Shown piece after piece: positions 1 through 11,147 of a stretch of 64,000 bases of DNA (positions are counted from its first letter, which is position 1; each line of letters begins with the position of its first letter). The translations under genes were made by a program, and so were the position numbers. The notes under the pieces are model-generated. The model worked only from the letters and a program-made list of their open reading frames with translations, made no database searches and had not been told where the DNA came from. This DNA is from Trichobilharzia regenti (taxonomy: Eukaryota; Platyhelminthes; Trematoda; Strigeidida; Schistosomatidae), in the NCBI GenBank assembly GCA_944472135.2, contig OX235262.1:43141804-43205803 (forward strand), given 5' to 3'.

Positions 1-93
1 TTGACATTATACCATACTTGATCGTGCCTGTAAAAATGGCATGCATTTTCATGTAAATTCATGTTTATATGAAAATAAAATTATTATTATTAT
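1..93 (+). mobile_element. 3' tail of an R-family non-LTR-like element
   Basis: This is the terminal part of a repeat (called R here) whose longer copies lie at 24881-25873 and in the palindrome 42623-45472. It carries the shared 3' module: GATCGTGCCTGTAAA, then an 8-bp stem (ATTTTCAT at 45-52 with ATGAAAAT at 69-76), then ATT repeats ending near 93. The tail abuts CR1 RT coding sequence at 94, exactly as in the inverted copy near 24881. The element continues off the left edge of the window. Confidence 0.7.
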
Positions 94-1373
94 CTTTTAC
101 TATAAGCTAACTAATTTTCTCTTGCATTCCTCCGAGCTAATGACTAAACCTACCGCTATCGTCAGTTACAACCTTAGAAATCATCACAACCTAGCTGCTA
201 TAGAGCACTGTCAGACTTACGTACGATACAACTTCTTCTTGAATAAGTTTTCAGTCATTTGGAATAGACTACCAGCTAATGTGCGCGATGCAAACACACT
301 TCCAGTGTTCGTCTCCTCAGTCACCAGACTGCTCAATGATGACAATGCACTTCTACGTCTGACTCTTACACCCTCTTTTTCACCCTACATAGATATTTTA
401 AGTTCTTTAAACGTGTAGTTACAACAAACTACAATTATAAATTGTAATATTATTGGAACTAGATGATAAGCATTTCTACACAGGACAGTAATATTAGTTC
501 ACACATAATATAAAAGTTGGCATAACGGGACTAGTTAGTTAGTGAACAAAAATAACCATAGTTACTAGACAGAATATATAAGTATATATTTGTTAATCAC
601 TCCTTAAGGACTCCTCTTGCTTTCTTTTGCGTTGCTGTTGTTTGTCTTCTTTTTTCTCTCACCATTTCAGCTTCCATTGGACTTTTTGAATGAGAATGAA
701 TAATGTGGATATTTGACCATTTACAGTGACAAATGATCTGCAAACATTATTGGTCTCGTATCTTTCATTTGCCTAGTTAATAACGAATTAACTTTCCCCA
801 CGACGCAACCCGGATTACATTTGTGGAATATACTCTTGTACCAATGGAAAAGTATCAATTTGTAATACAACGTCACGATTGTAATTTATAACTTAACTGA
901 TCGTATCTGTAAAAATAGCTTTCTTATTACCCAATTTGGATATAAATCAAAAATGAGATTCGGATTTGTACACACCTAAGTTATATTGTGGAATAACTTC
1001 AAGCTTTATTTTTTCCCAAGTATTTGTAATCCATCCAAAACATACATGGGTTTTTTTGTTAATGCGAAGTCAATATTCCTACATTTCATGATGTGCTCCA
1101 TTGAATGACTGGTTATCATATTGTTCCCACAAACCAAAACAGAAACTTCAGGAACCGTGTAATTTAACTATAAACCAAATTTATGAAATTTAAATAATGC
1201 TTATCCATGCCTGTACATTTAGTGTGTCCTACACAGGTAGAACAAATATGCATTTTATTAAAACATTATTAATGAGTATGATTGCTAATCGTATATGTAT
1301 TTTATCATATTGATGATGCCTGTAAACTGGCGTCCCTCATGTACAAAATGAGAATATACTATTATTATTATAA
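94..1373 (+). pseudogene. CR1 ORF2 C-terminal end plus 3' UTR (inverted duplicate of copy A)
   Basis: Positions 94-418 encode the last ~108 residues of a CR1 reverse transcriptase ORF, ending with stop TAG at 416-418. The rest is 3' UTR and ends in ATT repeats near 1373. The same sequence occurs reversed at 23622-24880, with coordinates summing to about 24973, and also as the end of copy B at 56430-57850. The upstream RT is missing because R inserted at 93/94 and the window begins inside R. A weak hairpin (CCTAC/GTAG, 1228-1240) and the pair CTCAT/ATGAG close to the end are the shared 3' modules. This is a dead fragment. Confidence 0.8.
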
Positions 1374-1432
1374 ATGACTGCATTTTGCTCTCAGACTGCT
1401 CTATTCTAGGGGTGAGATGCAATATACTGGAA
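1374..1432 (-). pseudogene. gag scrap of the BEL/Pao-like family
   Basis: On the minus strand this reads the gag segment with residues LTPRIEQSESKMQS, which matches gag of the complete element E2 around residues 239-252. The CR1 3' end is inserted at precisely this gag position. The same junction occurs at 23620, so the two loci share one ancestral insertion event. Confidence 0.7.
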
Positions 1433-1783
1433 AGTCAAATCAGAAGAAAATAATAAATAATCTTAAAATTCTATTTCAATTCCAAACATTCTAAGAAGTA
1501 ACGTATTATGACTACAGAAAACACTTGTATGAAACATTCGTATTTCCCACATAATTGTAATGGGTCAATAACACTCGTACTCTTATTTCTGAATGGACAT
1601 TATCTCACACTGATTTTTAATCCAATATCTAATCCATTCCACACATGTATATAAATGAAAGGAAAACGTTGTGTGAGTTACTTGATATGATTATGAGCAG
1701 TGGTTTGTGCTCGAAACGTCATCATTTAATATAACTGTACAACACTCTGTGTGATTTATCAAAATAAAATCTTATCCATAATC
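1433..1783. other. unassigned AT-rich interval with a degenerate hammerhead-like motif
   Basis: I see no gene here. Positions 1687-1725 hold a stem GAGCA/TGCTC followed by GAAAC and GTC, flanked by ATGAT/ATCAT. This is the geometry of a type I hammerhead ribozyme, but the expected CTGATGA core reads ATTATGA. The downstream text ends in AATAAAATC. Penelope-like retroelements are known to carry such ribozymes in their terminal repeats, so this may be a decayed tail of one. I have not identified any coding part. Confidence 0.3.
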
Positions 1784-3854
1784 AAGACTAAACGGTTCTT
1801 GAGTCACCAATTTGCGTTCGGGTTTTTCGCGCTGGTTATTGTGCATAGTTTCTGAAAGTCTTCCAAGGACAGTGTGAAGTCCAGTGTAGTTAGACGTGGA
1901 CATTGACAGTTTCTGATAATTCTCCCGGAATTATCCGTCTTATTTTTGTGAATTCGTCTTCTCTCGCGTCTGCGCTTCTTCTTTTGACAAGTGTTATTTG
2001 GAACTTTTCTGGATCGTTTGCTTAAGTTCAATAAGGCCTGGGTCAAAGAAAGGACAAAGCGCTTTGGGGGCAGACAGGAAAGTAAGTAATGATGAGTTGC
2101 TTGTTATATGTAATGATGTGCATAATGCTCATCATGATAAGATTGTTGTCCATGATTCACCGACTAGTGATAATAGAAGTTTTAAAATTACTGAGTTTGA
2201 ACCTCAGTAATTTGTTGGAAACCTAGCCGACTACTCACCATTTATCAAGGAGTTTGAGGTTATTCTGAGTGTTTTCATTCTAAATAACGAAATGAAGTTA
2301 ATGTATTTGTTGAGGTATTGCATTGGAGTTGCTTCAAGTGCTGTACAGTGCGGCAAGTTTATGTTCCTTAACGAAGGGTATACAGAGGCTATGAGGATAC
2401 TACGTCGAATGTTGGGAAGACCATTTAAGATATCCCGAAACGTTTTACAGAGCGTGAAGTGTGATGAATCAAAGTTAAACGATAATTCAAAGGTACTCGC
2501 AGGGTTCTTGGACAGTCAAATCGTATATACAAACTCTCTTGTGTCCCTTAATTGCGTAGATGAATTGAATTCAAGTTCGGTGCTTGAAACTGTTGCCAAA
2601 AAATTACATTTTCGTCTGCAAAGAATTTCCATAAAAATCAGCTCCCGTCTAGAGGAGGATGGTTTAGAGACTGAGTTAATTGATATTGTGAGCCTGGCAA
2701 CCACATGAGTTCTGCGACGATTTTCCAACTTAAGGGCATCAAACTGAGAAGGGTTGTAGGCGCACTACCGTAAGTCCTATTATTCTTCAAAGGGTAGCGC
2801 AACAATGAGCAGCCCAACGTGCTTGGTGTGTGCTTTTGTACATATGTTCATGTGGTATACACTGAATTAGTATCATCTCTCATCTATCTGTTGGTTGATT
2901 TTGTTTGTGTCCGGACGTCTTCCACTTGTATCGTCAACCTGAGAAGGAATGTAGGCGTACTGCTGTAAGTCCTACTGTTCTTCAATGGTAGTTCGTCATG
3001 GCAGAATCCACAACATTTTATGTATTGATTGTACATATGTTGGTGTTAAATATTTGTGTAGGTTCCAATTATTGTAATTGTTGATTAATATTGTTTGTGT
3101 CCGGACATTCTCCAACTTACAATCGAGAGCCTGAGAAGGGTTGCAGGCGTACTGGTGTAAGTCCTGCAATTCTTCAAGGGAATTACATCTAGACGTGATC
3201 TACGGGATTATGTGCACTGTTTGTATATACGTGTGGTGTGTCATATCGATTGGTGTTTTTTGGATTCACTGCATTTAATCGTTGTTTTCGTACTTTGTTG
3301 TATTGCTTAATTTTATTAAAATTTTCGTCGTGATTACTTCTGAATTTGTTTGGTGTCTTCTAATATAGTGAACGAACGGAGTAGTTTTGAGTCAGTGTGT
3401 GCGATTTTATACGCCAGGGAGGTTATTGTGCCAATGTGATATGAAACAACCAACACCCGTTCAGCAGATCAGTGGTGGTACTCTCGATAGAGAGCGAAGG
3501 AAATTTCTGATCACTGAGGAATATCCCACATGCCGGGGAGAGCGTCTTGGTGTGATGTGGTATGCCTGTTGTGTGTTGGGCTTTTTCGTCTTGCCTTTCC
3601 ATTTTAGCTTAGTCCCGGTTGGCCCAGGCTCCTGCGCTGGAAGTTCAGCTGAAGGTTATCGGCGCCATGGGAAAAAAGTACGGATCCTATTTTGCCGGGG
3701 AGTGTTAATTGAGGTGAATATTGAACGTTTGTATTTGGATCTCGTAGCCATTGGTGGGCAACTCAAAGGCGCGAATGGTTCGATTATGTACAAGTTCAAA
3801 GAGGACGACCAACAACGAATAAAAGTACTACATAATTTTGTCTAAAATATTTGT
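1784..3854 (+). mobile_element. decayed gag-only BEL/Pao-like LTR element (copy 1)
   Basis: The parts are in element order. The 3' portion of an LTR lies at 1784-1908 and ends in ATTGACA. A leader and a broken gag occupy 2034-2729. The noncoding 3' region with the three-hairpin repeats runs about 2735-3180. The PPT-like motif GCCGGGGAG is at 3692-3700, and a diverged LTR start (TGTTAATTGAGG) follows at 3701. The gag has lost about 1.3 kb between the DUF1759-like domain and its last codons. The tail is nearly the same as that of the copy at 37860-39022. The stretch 3735-3854 after the LTR start is not assignable. An open frame over 3387-3845 has no family resemblance and is ignored. Confidence 0.75.
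2034..2729 (+). pseudogene. gag (DUF1759/Pao-like) pseudogene, internally deleted
   Basis: The start codon is lost: AGG replaces ATG at the position matching the MPGSKKGQS start of intact copies. The frame then decays through several shifts. Recognisable parts are the conserved start (SKKGQSALGADRK), the LMYLLRY segment near 2300, and a residual match to the RRFGRP segment (RRMLGRP) near 2410. After codon text ending VSLATT (2708) it jumps to the very last gag residues (ELCDDFPT-like) and TAA. The protein would have been a capsid-type Gag. It is not functional. Confidence 0.75.
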
Positions 3855-4434
3855 TGTCAATGTAGTTGAAGATTGAACGATCAGTTCATGGTTTTTGCTC
3901 AAACCCAACTTCCCCATAATTTTCGCGGGTCATCAATCTGACAGTCATCGTCACTTCGGTCGCTGTTCAGAGGGAGGATTGAAAAACTGTCAGAAGTAAT
4001 ATCGTGATTTATTTTTGATTACAGCTTGATTCCTTACCGTATTTTTGGTACAAGTATGGTATTTTCAGCGCGGATATCGGTAGCCCAAAATTCGCAGGCC
4101 GACCATAGATATATGGTGTGCGTCGGCGTGGGCTCGAACCCCGGACCATGTGCATGGTCGGCGAGAGTCCTAACCATTGTGCCACCGACGCACATATTAT
4201 ATAATATATATATAATATATAACATTATTATAATATTTGTTCTTAGACCTTACTCTGTAAAAGCAGTATTGCTGGTTGTATGTTGGCGTTAGAATAAAGG
4301 ATTCTTGAGTCGCGAAACAGTGTTTTGGTTTTTGCGTCGGTTAATACAAATCGTTTCTGAAAATCTTCGAGGGACAGCGCGAGGCCCAGCGTAGCAAGAG
4401 CTGATCATTAACGGCTTATGAGACCTGACTGACA
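3855..4434 (+). repeat. LTR of the BEL/Pao-like family carrying a SINE
   Basis: It starts TGTCAATG and ends TGACTGACA, matching the family LTR (358 bp without insert). A minus-strand SINE and a TA-rich tract enlarge it to 580 bp. The polyadenylation-type segment is diverged (GAATAAAGG near 4292). It is almost identical, including the SINE at the same internal site, to the LTR at 21811-22393. The flanks give no matching 5-bp target duplication (TTTGT left, CCAAA right), so this copy may be a rearranged end rather than a clean solo LTR. Confidence 0.8.
4011..4193 (-). mobile_element. tRNA-headed SINE inside the LTR
   Basis: On the minus strand the first 76 nt (4193 down to 4118) form a tRNA-like head. 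The ends pair as GTGCGTCGG with CCGACGCAC. An A-box-like TGGCACAATGG and a B-box GGTTCGAGCCC (RNA polymerase III internal promoter elements) are present. A body of about 105 nt follows, ending in GCTGTAATCAAAAAT. Three further copies lie at 21968-22150, 23321-23517 and 29181-29387. The terminal stem is longer than a normal 7-bp acceptor stem, so this is a SINE head and not a working tRNA gene. Confidence 0.85.
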
Positions 4435-4436
4435 CC

Positions 4437-4630
4437 AAAATTCTGGATCATATCTTCACACATGACATTCTCACTCTCATCACTCGACTTGGGCCTTTAT
4501 TTCCTGGTAGCGACCACAACACGGTCATTTTTACCTTAAGGCTAACAAGAAATGGGTCAGCTAAAGGCCGTCACGGGACAGTAAATGTCAGAGACCTTTT
4601 AAAGGCTAATTGGGAAACAACGCTGTATAG
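4437..4630 (+). pseudogene. CR1 endonuclease C-terminal scrap
   Basis: Translation gives the end of an apurinic-type endonuclease domain: ILDHIFTHDI, then PGSDHNTVIF, which holds the conserved S-D-H catalytic triad residues, then KANWETTLYS. It aligns with residues about 185-260 of the intact ORF2 at 14286-17111. It has neither start nor end. It is wedged between the SINE-bearing LTR and the 5' end of CR1 copy C1. Confidence 0.7.
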
Positions 4631-4757
4631 CGGTACGTTCAACGTTTGCGTTACATTTTTACGTGATTCGTTACATAAAATTTATCGTGTTTTAGTACTT
4701 GCACAAGTACTATACTACTTCCATACTTGTAACCACTAACTCTCATTTCTGATAGTT

Positions 4758-6007
4758 ATGGTTAATCAAAGTAAAAAGCAACGAACCCAATCCCCTGTAA
4801 AACTGGTGTCTAATTTAACGTCCTTGATTGCTACATCAAGCAGTATACCCCCTACAAACGGCTATAGTGTGTCACATAACTCACTTGTATGCCGTAAGCG
4901 TCGAGCTGGAACTGAGGATAAAACTGTACTGACAGCTAGTATTAGCACTACTCCTAAAAATTCAGTACCCTCTGCTCATACAGAACTCCTCCCTTCACCT
5001 TATGTGCTTATCGAAAACTCCAGCCATCAAGCTCTTTTTCAGTACTATCTTCAGAAATAGAACTTCTAAAGTTGTCTATAGGAGAACTTAAGGCTGAGTT
5101 AAGGGAAATAAAAAACAGTAAGTCAGTAAATGCTGGAAACATCGAAACCAATACCGAGATATCCAAATTATCAGATCAGATCAGCGATATCAGATCGCAG
5201 GTCTGTGAACTGACACCTCTAACTATCCTCATGAAAACTGTAAACCTTAACAAGCTTGACACAGAATCGGTAACTAAGGTAGATAACCTCATTAATTTTG
5301 TTACCACAGAAGTAACAAAACGACTCGACGCAAAACTGAGTGCTATTGTCTACAACGTTCCGGACAATGAGGCACTAAAAAAGGTACAGCGCATCTTACT
5401 TAGTGAAGCGAAAATGCCTAACTCCAAGACTAAGTGCTATAGGCTGAAGAAGAGTCAACATGAAAAGTGTTGTCCTATTCGTTTTCAGTTCGAAACACCG
5501 GCAGAGACCAGAAAATTCATTCACTCCCAACACACCCTATCGCAAGCCAGAAACTACAAACATATAAAGGTCGGGGTGGACAAAACAGTCATAGAAAGGC
5601 GCGCATACAACTATCTCGCTAAGACTAATTGTGAAATAGGTAATAGGACATTGCAAGCAGCCATTATTCCCAACCCTGTGAAAGATACAGTAGACCCCAC
5701 CGCATCACCCCTCTCAAAACACACAGAATTATCCCATCAGAGTGCAACACCAGCCGAAAGGCCACTAGACTGTAACCAAATAAATAATAAAACCATACCA
5801 CCTATCACCGCAGAATCTAAAATGCCACTAAATAACCCCAGAAAAAAAGTCAAAACCCCCCGAAATTCGACATTGTCCTCTCCTAGCCATAACTCCATTG
5901 CTAAAGATAAGGAAAATATGCCCCTAAATCATACCAACAAAAACAGTGGCAGCTTAAATAAGCCCACACTCCCACGGTCAATAGTATTAGCACTCACAAC
6001 GTGCTAA
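4758..6007 (+). pseudogene. CR1 copy C1 ORF1 (RNA-binding protein), one frameshift
   Basis: ORF1 proteins of this type bind the element RNA and act as chaperones for target-primed reverse transcription. The frame opens at ATG 4758 (MVNQSKKQR, like MVQISKKRVR of copy B). It is lost to TAG at 5058-5060 and continues in another frame from about 5030 to 6007, so one small frameshift separates the halves. A predicted coiled coil (5075-5250) precedes a compact RRM-like domain with the diagnostic AIVYNVPD motif (about 5340), a basic YRLKKS segment, a PIRFQF strand and a KVGVDKT-IERR end. A polar low-complexity tail follows. Family assignment is by resemblance to copies A and B. Confidence 0.75.
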
Positions 6008-6242
6008 ATCGCACCATGGCACACACTAATATCCAATGTCACAACAATGTCACCCTCAATAGTACAAGTGGTAATAGTCAGAACTCGGCTATCAACAACT
6101 CAGGGTCTTCAGAGTATGGCACACAAACAAATTTTGACCGGATATATGGTACAAGTCTGCTGGGAACTAACCCACAATGCAGTACACACGAAACCCACAC
6201 AAGGACACAACTAGCATCAAACAATAGGTGGAATAATAAGCC

Positions 6243-8029
6243 ATGGTCATCACAAGGATCCAATCATTTTTTATCCCCCGCGTCCCTGTCAGCGTTGAAA
6301 AAACAGCTGGTAGGGATGTTAACACTCCTAAACCACTAGTGCTGGCTCCCTCCTTGCATGAAAACAGGAACGGTCTAGTGCACCCGTATCCATTAGGCAC
6401 ACTTGACACTTGCACAAGTATAGGTCAAATAAAGAACCCTACCCACTTCTGTAACCTAACTAAAAATAGAAATTCCTTAGTCTATAGCAAATCCAGTACT
6501 CCAACTCCTAATTCTTCACCGAAAACAGCACACACCAACTCGATAGACATAGGTGAGCATGATGCTGAAACTCCTCTTAACATAGGATCGTCATGTCAAG
6601 CAGAACTACTGGGTGCTGAACCATATTCGGGGCTGACTAACGAACTTAAATACTTCAAATGCTACTTCAACTCTCATCTTTACCTAATCCTCATAAATGC
6701 TAGATCTGTTCTAAATAAATTGCCGATGCTCAGAGCACTCACAGTAATATACAAACCCCCTGTAATTGTCATCACTGAATCTTGGTGTCATTCGAACATC
6801 CTGGATGAAGAAATAAGCTTAGATAACTACACACACTTTCGGTGTGACAGGGAAGGTGGTAAGGGAGGGGGTTGTCTCATGTACTTTCTGAATGCACTTA
6901 CTGTATCACAGCTAGAAAGTAGTACACTTAACATGCCTGAGACTCTATGGGTTAATGTACACTTAAATAACGTAACAGCATTAATTGGATGCACCTACAG
7001 AGCACCTGGCACCTTTAGTAATTACGAGACCCAACTTATTAATACTCTGGAGCAATTATCCGACTTACAATACGATCATAAGATCCTATGTGGGGACTTT
7101 AACTTACCTGAAATCAACTGGGATATACCCACAGGCCCAACTAAATTTGATAAGTTAGAAAAAACACAGAAAATACTTGGCTGGAAACAAACTGTCACTA
7201 CTCCCACAAGAGGTAATAACGTACTAGACTTAATCTTCTGCCACAATATAAGCCCCCTTTCAACGCTAGTAGGTTCTGAGTTTCCAGGGAGCGACCACAA
7301 AACAGTGATATGTGCACTGCCAATTCCGCTGAGTAGCAATGCATCTCATACCTCCACTTCACAACAAGTAAAATATAGGAACTATAGTAAGGCAAACTGG
7401 GCCTTAGTAGAATCAATGCTAAGATCCTCCGAATGGGATGAATACTTCACTACTGATGACCTCTCGAGAGCCCTAACCATCTTCTACCATAACTCAAACA
7501 CATGCTTAGATGCTGTCATTCCACTCCAAACACTAAAGGTTTCCCCACACAGAAAGTCATTCATAAAACCAAAGGATCGTATGAAACTGAAGAGACTCTC
7601 AACAAGTTACTTCAAACACCACGACTTTGGCACTCTAGGTCTAATACTTAACACCCTTAGCTCCATCTCACAAGCTCGAGATTTCCGTATGAGAAAGGAA
7701 GAACGCATCGCAGTAGCCAGTCCTGCTAGAGTGTATGCACTCACAGAAATCTTAAGGAAGCGAATGAATCGCAAAAATCACAGCATTTCTCTCCTCATAG
7801 ACAAAGGTAGGCTATGCACTAACTCTGCAGACATATGTGAACTATTCAACAAAACGTTTGCAGGTAACTACCTTAAGCCCTCAGTCCAGCTACTCGATAT
7901 ACACCCTATTACTAATATGGCACAAACTCCATCTCCACTCACACCAAACCAAATCAGCACTGTTGAATTCACTTACGCTAATATTAACCAAACTATAAGA
8001 ACCCTCAAAAGTTCAAAAGGTTTCGGTAA
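6243..8029 (+). CDS. CR1 copy C1 ORF2, N-terminal half: endonuclease and start of RT
   Basis: This half encodes the endonuclease that nicks target DNA and the linker to the reverse transcriptase. Endonuclease motifs follow in order: INARSVLNKLP near 6690, ITESW near 6772, GGGCLMYF, GDFNLPEINW near 7092, and PGSDHKTVI near 7287. The linker holds basic stretches. The frame runs to the start of the RT fingers (TLKSSKGFG) and then enters ATT repeats at 8027, where an unrelated minus-strand element is inserted. The listed ATG at 6243 lies well upstream of the endonuclease, and the true start is not clear. Translation past 8029 is element sequence. Confidence 0.8.
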
Positions 8030-9635
8030 TAATAATAATAATAATAATAATTTTTATTTCTGTAACAGAAACCAGCCATTTTTACAGGCATGAACATATG
8101 TACATTTATGAAAACTTATAGAATATATAATATGATTTGTTAATTTAGAAATAAGTTGAATACTGGTAAATGTGAGAGAAACATTTAAAATGAAGTGTAC
8201 AAATAAGGAAATAGATATAGCGTCAAATCTAAACTGTGATTGAAAAAAAAATACATGTCAATTTCACGCGGGAACCATAAATGGTTGCGTTAGTTGAGGA
8301 AGGTAAGTGGCATTTCTGTACAGGTGCTGACGTATTACATAAGAGATGCAGAATAAACAATAACTATCAGTAAATCATTCAGAAAGAGCTTTAAAGTCTA
8401 TTAAACTTTAAATTTACCCGTAAGTACATCATATTTGTGACATTTCCAGTTGTTTATGAGACCCACTTTGAACTTGTCAGCAGATTTTATAATACCGATG
8501 ATCCCGTTATTCACCAGATGAGCTAGCAATATCACGAATAAGTAGAGAAAGCAGTATGTTTGAAAAGAGAAGAAGACACAAGAAAACCAGCAGACAGGTG
8601 CAGATCTGCACCTTCAGTATTTAAAAGGTGTTAATAATTCAAAATATATAACAGGCATGGGGTTTATCGTTTTTTATTGTTTTTTTTTCAGGAAATATTA
8701 TTTTCCCGATATTTTACAGTCTCTTCTGCGAACAATTAGTTTAAAGTGAAAGACAGGTGATAATTTCACCTACTTACGAGGTTTAAAAGGAGTAAAACAC
8801 AAAAGTCAGAGTGCGTGAGCTATGTAAAAGAAAAGCGAGCGCCTAGTAATGTATGTTTTTCTGAAGTATACAGTTCGGTGTCCTTCTGAAGTAGCGGACT
8901 CATACCATTTACTTTCATTCGGGAGTTTGCGTCTAAACTTCGGCTCTAGGCAATTTTCAACTAATATTTCTTTTTTCATTATTTTTTTTAATATTTTTAG
9001 TTTTTGTTTATTCTCATTTTGAAGAAGCCATCCGAACTCAGGAGCCATAGCAATAGAGTGCTGTCCCACAGATAAGGGTGGTTCACATATGTCCCCACCA
9101 TCATATCCGCTGACTAGCAGTCACCACCCTCCCACCTTTTTTGTGCAAGGCCCTGTCGGAATGCTTCATTTTTTTAAAATTATTTATTTATTTTACATTT
9201 CTGTTGCAAAATGCCACAAACTTTTTGTTTGTCCAGCTATTTATTCGTCGACTTACTCAAACTTATGGTATGAATGACTACTTTCAGAAGAACATCATGT
9301 ATGTTTCATCTTTTACAGCATTTTGAAGACGAAAAATGTAAGAAAGAAAGGCTATCTGAGACTTCATTTTAGATACAAACAAATGTAGTTTAGAAAATCG
9401 GGGAACAATCGTGCAGCATTGAGCAAATAAGCAGTGATAAGTTATAATATGTTGTTCTAGAAAATTTGAACATACAGGATTATAGTAATAGAATAGTAAG
9501 ATAAGATTCATTTTAGATATAAACAAATGTAGTTTAGAAAATCAGGGAGTAATCGTGCAGCATTGAGGAAATAAGCAGTGGTAAGTTATAATATGTTGTT
9601 CTAGAAAATTTGAACATACAGGATTATAGTAATGT
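8027..9635 (-). mobile_element. X-family 5'-truncated non-LTR-like insertion splitting C1 ORF2
   Basis: The 3' end is on the left. On the minus strand it ends with the shared module CATGCCTGTAAAAATGGC, a hairpin (TTTCTG 8057-8062, loop TAA, CAGAAA 8066-8071) and ATT repeats that abut the ORF2 codons for KGFG. ORF2 resumes at 9636 with GTSSYFYKYGG. Related copies are 35488-36775 (plus) and 41561-42622 (minus). I find no coding frame; the short frames inside it are not conserved. The 5' end contains an imperfect 144-bp tandem duplication. Confidence 0.7.
9363..9635. repeat. 144-bp tandem duplication inside the X element
   Basis: The unit beginning TTCATTTTAGATA at 9363 recurs at 9507 with a few substitutions (for example CGGGGAACA against CAGGGAGTA). 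Both contain GTGCAGCATTGAG and end in GATTATAGTAAT. The second unit runs straight into the junction with the interrupted RT gene. Confidence 0.8.
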
Positions 9636-11147
9636 ACCGAAGGTACATCATCTTATTTCTATAAATATGGTGGCCCTGACATTCCTCTGCTGCTTCTTAA
9701 AATATTCACAATGTCCCTAGAAACCCAAACTTACCCTGACATATGGAAGACAACATTCATTATGCCTAAACACAAATCTGGCTTGAAAACTGAAGTCAGT
9801 AACTACCGCCCGGTCAATATTACACCTATAGCATCTAGAATTATGGAGAGACCAGTTAAAGATAACCTAATCAAACATATGCTTAGCCGCAATATTATAA
9901 GTCCGAACCAACATGGATTCCTGAAATCCAGATCATGTTTAACATGTCACCTAGACTTCTTCAATTTTGTAACCAGCAGTCGTGACAGACGGCAACTAGT
10001 GCTTGTCATCTACTTTGACATTTCTAAAGCATTTGACCGTGTTGACCATTTACTGCTAACAAATAAACTGAACTCCTTAGGAATACGTGACCCATTATTA
10101 GGATGGCTTAAATCATTCCTTAACAATAGGTCCCAAATAGTTAAACTCGGGTCTGCAACCTCCAAACCAAGCCCTATCACTTCTGGTGTAGTACAAGGTA
10201 GTGTCATTGAACCCCTCCTATTTACACTATACATCAATGACATATGCGCTTGCTTCACGCACGGGAAACCATTCATCTTTGCAGATGACCTAAAAGTAGG
10301 TTATACATTCCATTGTGATGACTTAGGGTACTTCGAGAATGTGGTGCAGAAGGAATCAGATAAAATGACTGCTTGGTCGTCCCTATGGAACCTCCAATTT
10401 AATCTGAACAAATGTGGCTGGATCTGCTTCGGAGCACCCTCAATTGACCTGAAATTAACGCTTCAATCTGCTAAACTAACCAGACTCCGAAGTGTCGTTG
10501 ACCTAGGCCTGAGGTACTCTAGTGACTTGACATTCTCTGAGCAAGTAGCATCACAGACTAGAAAATCGAGGATGCTCTTAGGATGTATACTCAGGAACTT
10601 TCACGACACTGAAGCCAAGCTAATTCTGTACAAAACATGTGTCAGACCACTACTAGAATACTGTCCATTTATTATAAGCAGCACTCGAACACGTGATAAA
10701 CTAAGAATGGAAAGTATCCAACGATATTTTACCTCAAAACTACTTGTCTACGATTGTAAGAAGGACTACATCTCACGCTGCATGATCCTAAAACTTGACC
10801 CACTTTGGACAAGGCGACTTATTATAAACCTAATACTCTTCTTTAAGGTCCTTCACAAAATATCATTCTCAGGTAACAGGGACATACAATTCGCACAGGA
10901 AGGTTCTTACGATCTGCGTAACCAAACTTCCACAGTGACAACTCATTCTTTTAGGTCAACACTCCGTGAAAACTTCTTCACAGTCATGTATTCTAAAATA
11001 TGGAATAGCCTGCCTATAAATATCAGAACTTGCTCTTCGGTTACAAGCTTCAAACTCTCTCTATACAGACTGTTTCACTCTATTGATTGTATTAATAAAC
11101 TATTTACTCCTAGAACGAATCAAGCACTAATCTACTACAGCACCTAA
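9636..11147 (+). CDS. CR1 copy C1 ORF2, C-terminal half: reverse transcriptase
   Basis: This is the polymerase half of the ORF split at 8029. Motifs in order are PDIPLLLLKIF, YRPVNITPIASRIMER, QHGFLKSRSCLTC, YFDISKAFDRVDH (motif A, near 10012), SGVVQGSVIEPLLF (motif B, near 10182) and FADDLKVGY (motif C, near 10277), followed by the thumb and a C-terminal zone ending NLFTPRTNQALIYYST-like. Motif B has IE where other copies have LG, a possible inactivating change. Without the inserted X element the two halves would be continuous in sense, but as it stands the gene is broken. Confidence 0.85.
   Translation, partial: TEGTSSYFYKYGGPDIPLLLLKIFTMSLETQTYPDIWKTTFIMPKHKSGLKTEVSNYRPVNITPIASRIMERPVKDNLIKHMLSRNIISPNQHGFLKSRSCLTCHLDFFNFVTSSRDRRQLVLVIYFDISKAFDRVDHLLLTNKLNSLGIRDPLLGWLKSFLNNRSQIVKLGSATSKPSPITSGVVQGSVIEPLLFTLYINDICACFTHGKPFIFADDLKVGYTFHCDDLGYFENVVQKESDKMTAWSSLWNLQFNLNKCGWICFGAPSIDLKLTLQSAKLTRLRSVVDLGLRYSSDLTFSEQVASQTRKSRMLLGCILRNFHDTEAKLILYKTCVRPLLEYCPFIISSTRTRDKLRMESIQRYFTSKLLVYDCKKDYISRCMILKLDPLWTRRLIINLILFFKVLHKISFSGNRDIQFAQEGSYDLRNQTSTVTTHSFRSTLRENFFTVMYSKIWNSLPINIRTCSSVTSFKLSLYRLFHSIDCINKLFTPRTNQALIYYST

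Noticed and set aside
3387..3845. 152-codon open frame as a gene
   Set aside because: It spans the noncoding 3' region, PPT-like motif and LTR start of a decayed LTR element; the frame is not conserved in other copies.
4118..4193. A functional tRNA gene
   Set aside because: The closing stem is nine bases, the inner arms do not form a proper cloverleaf, and the sequence recurs with a constant 105-nt body; it is a SINE head.
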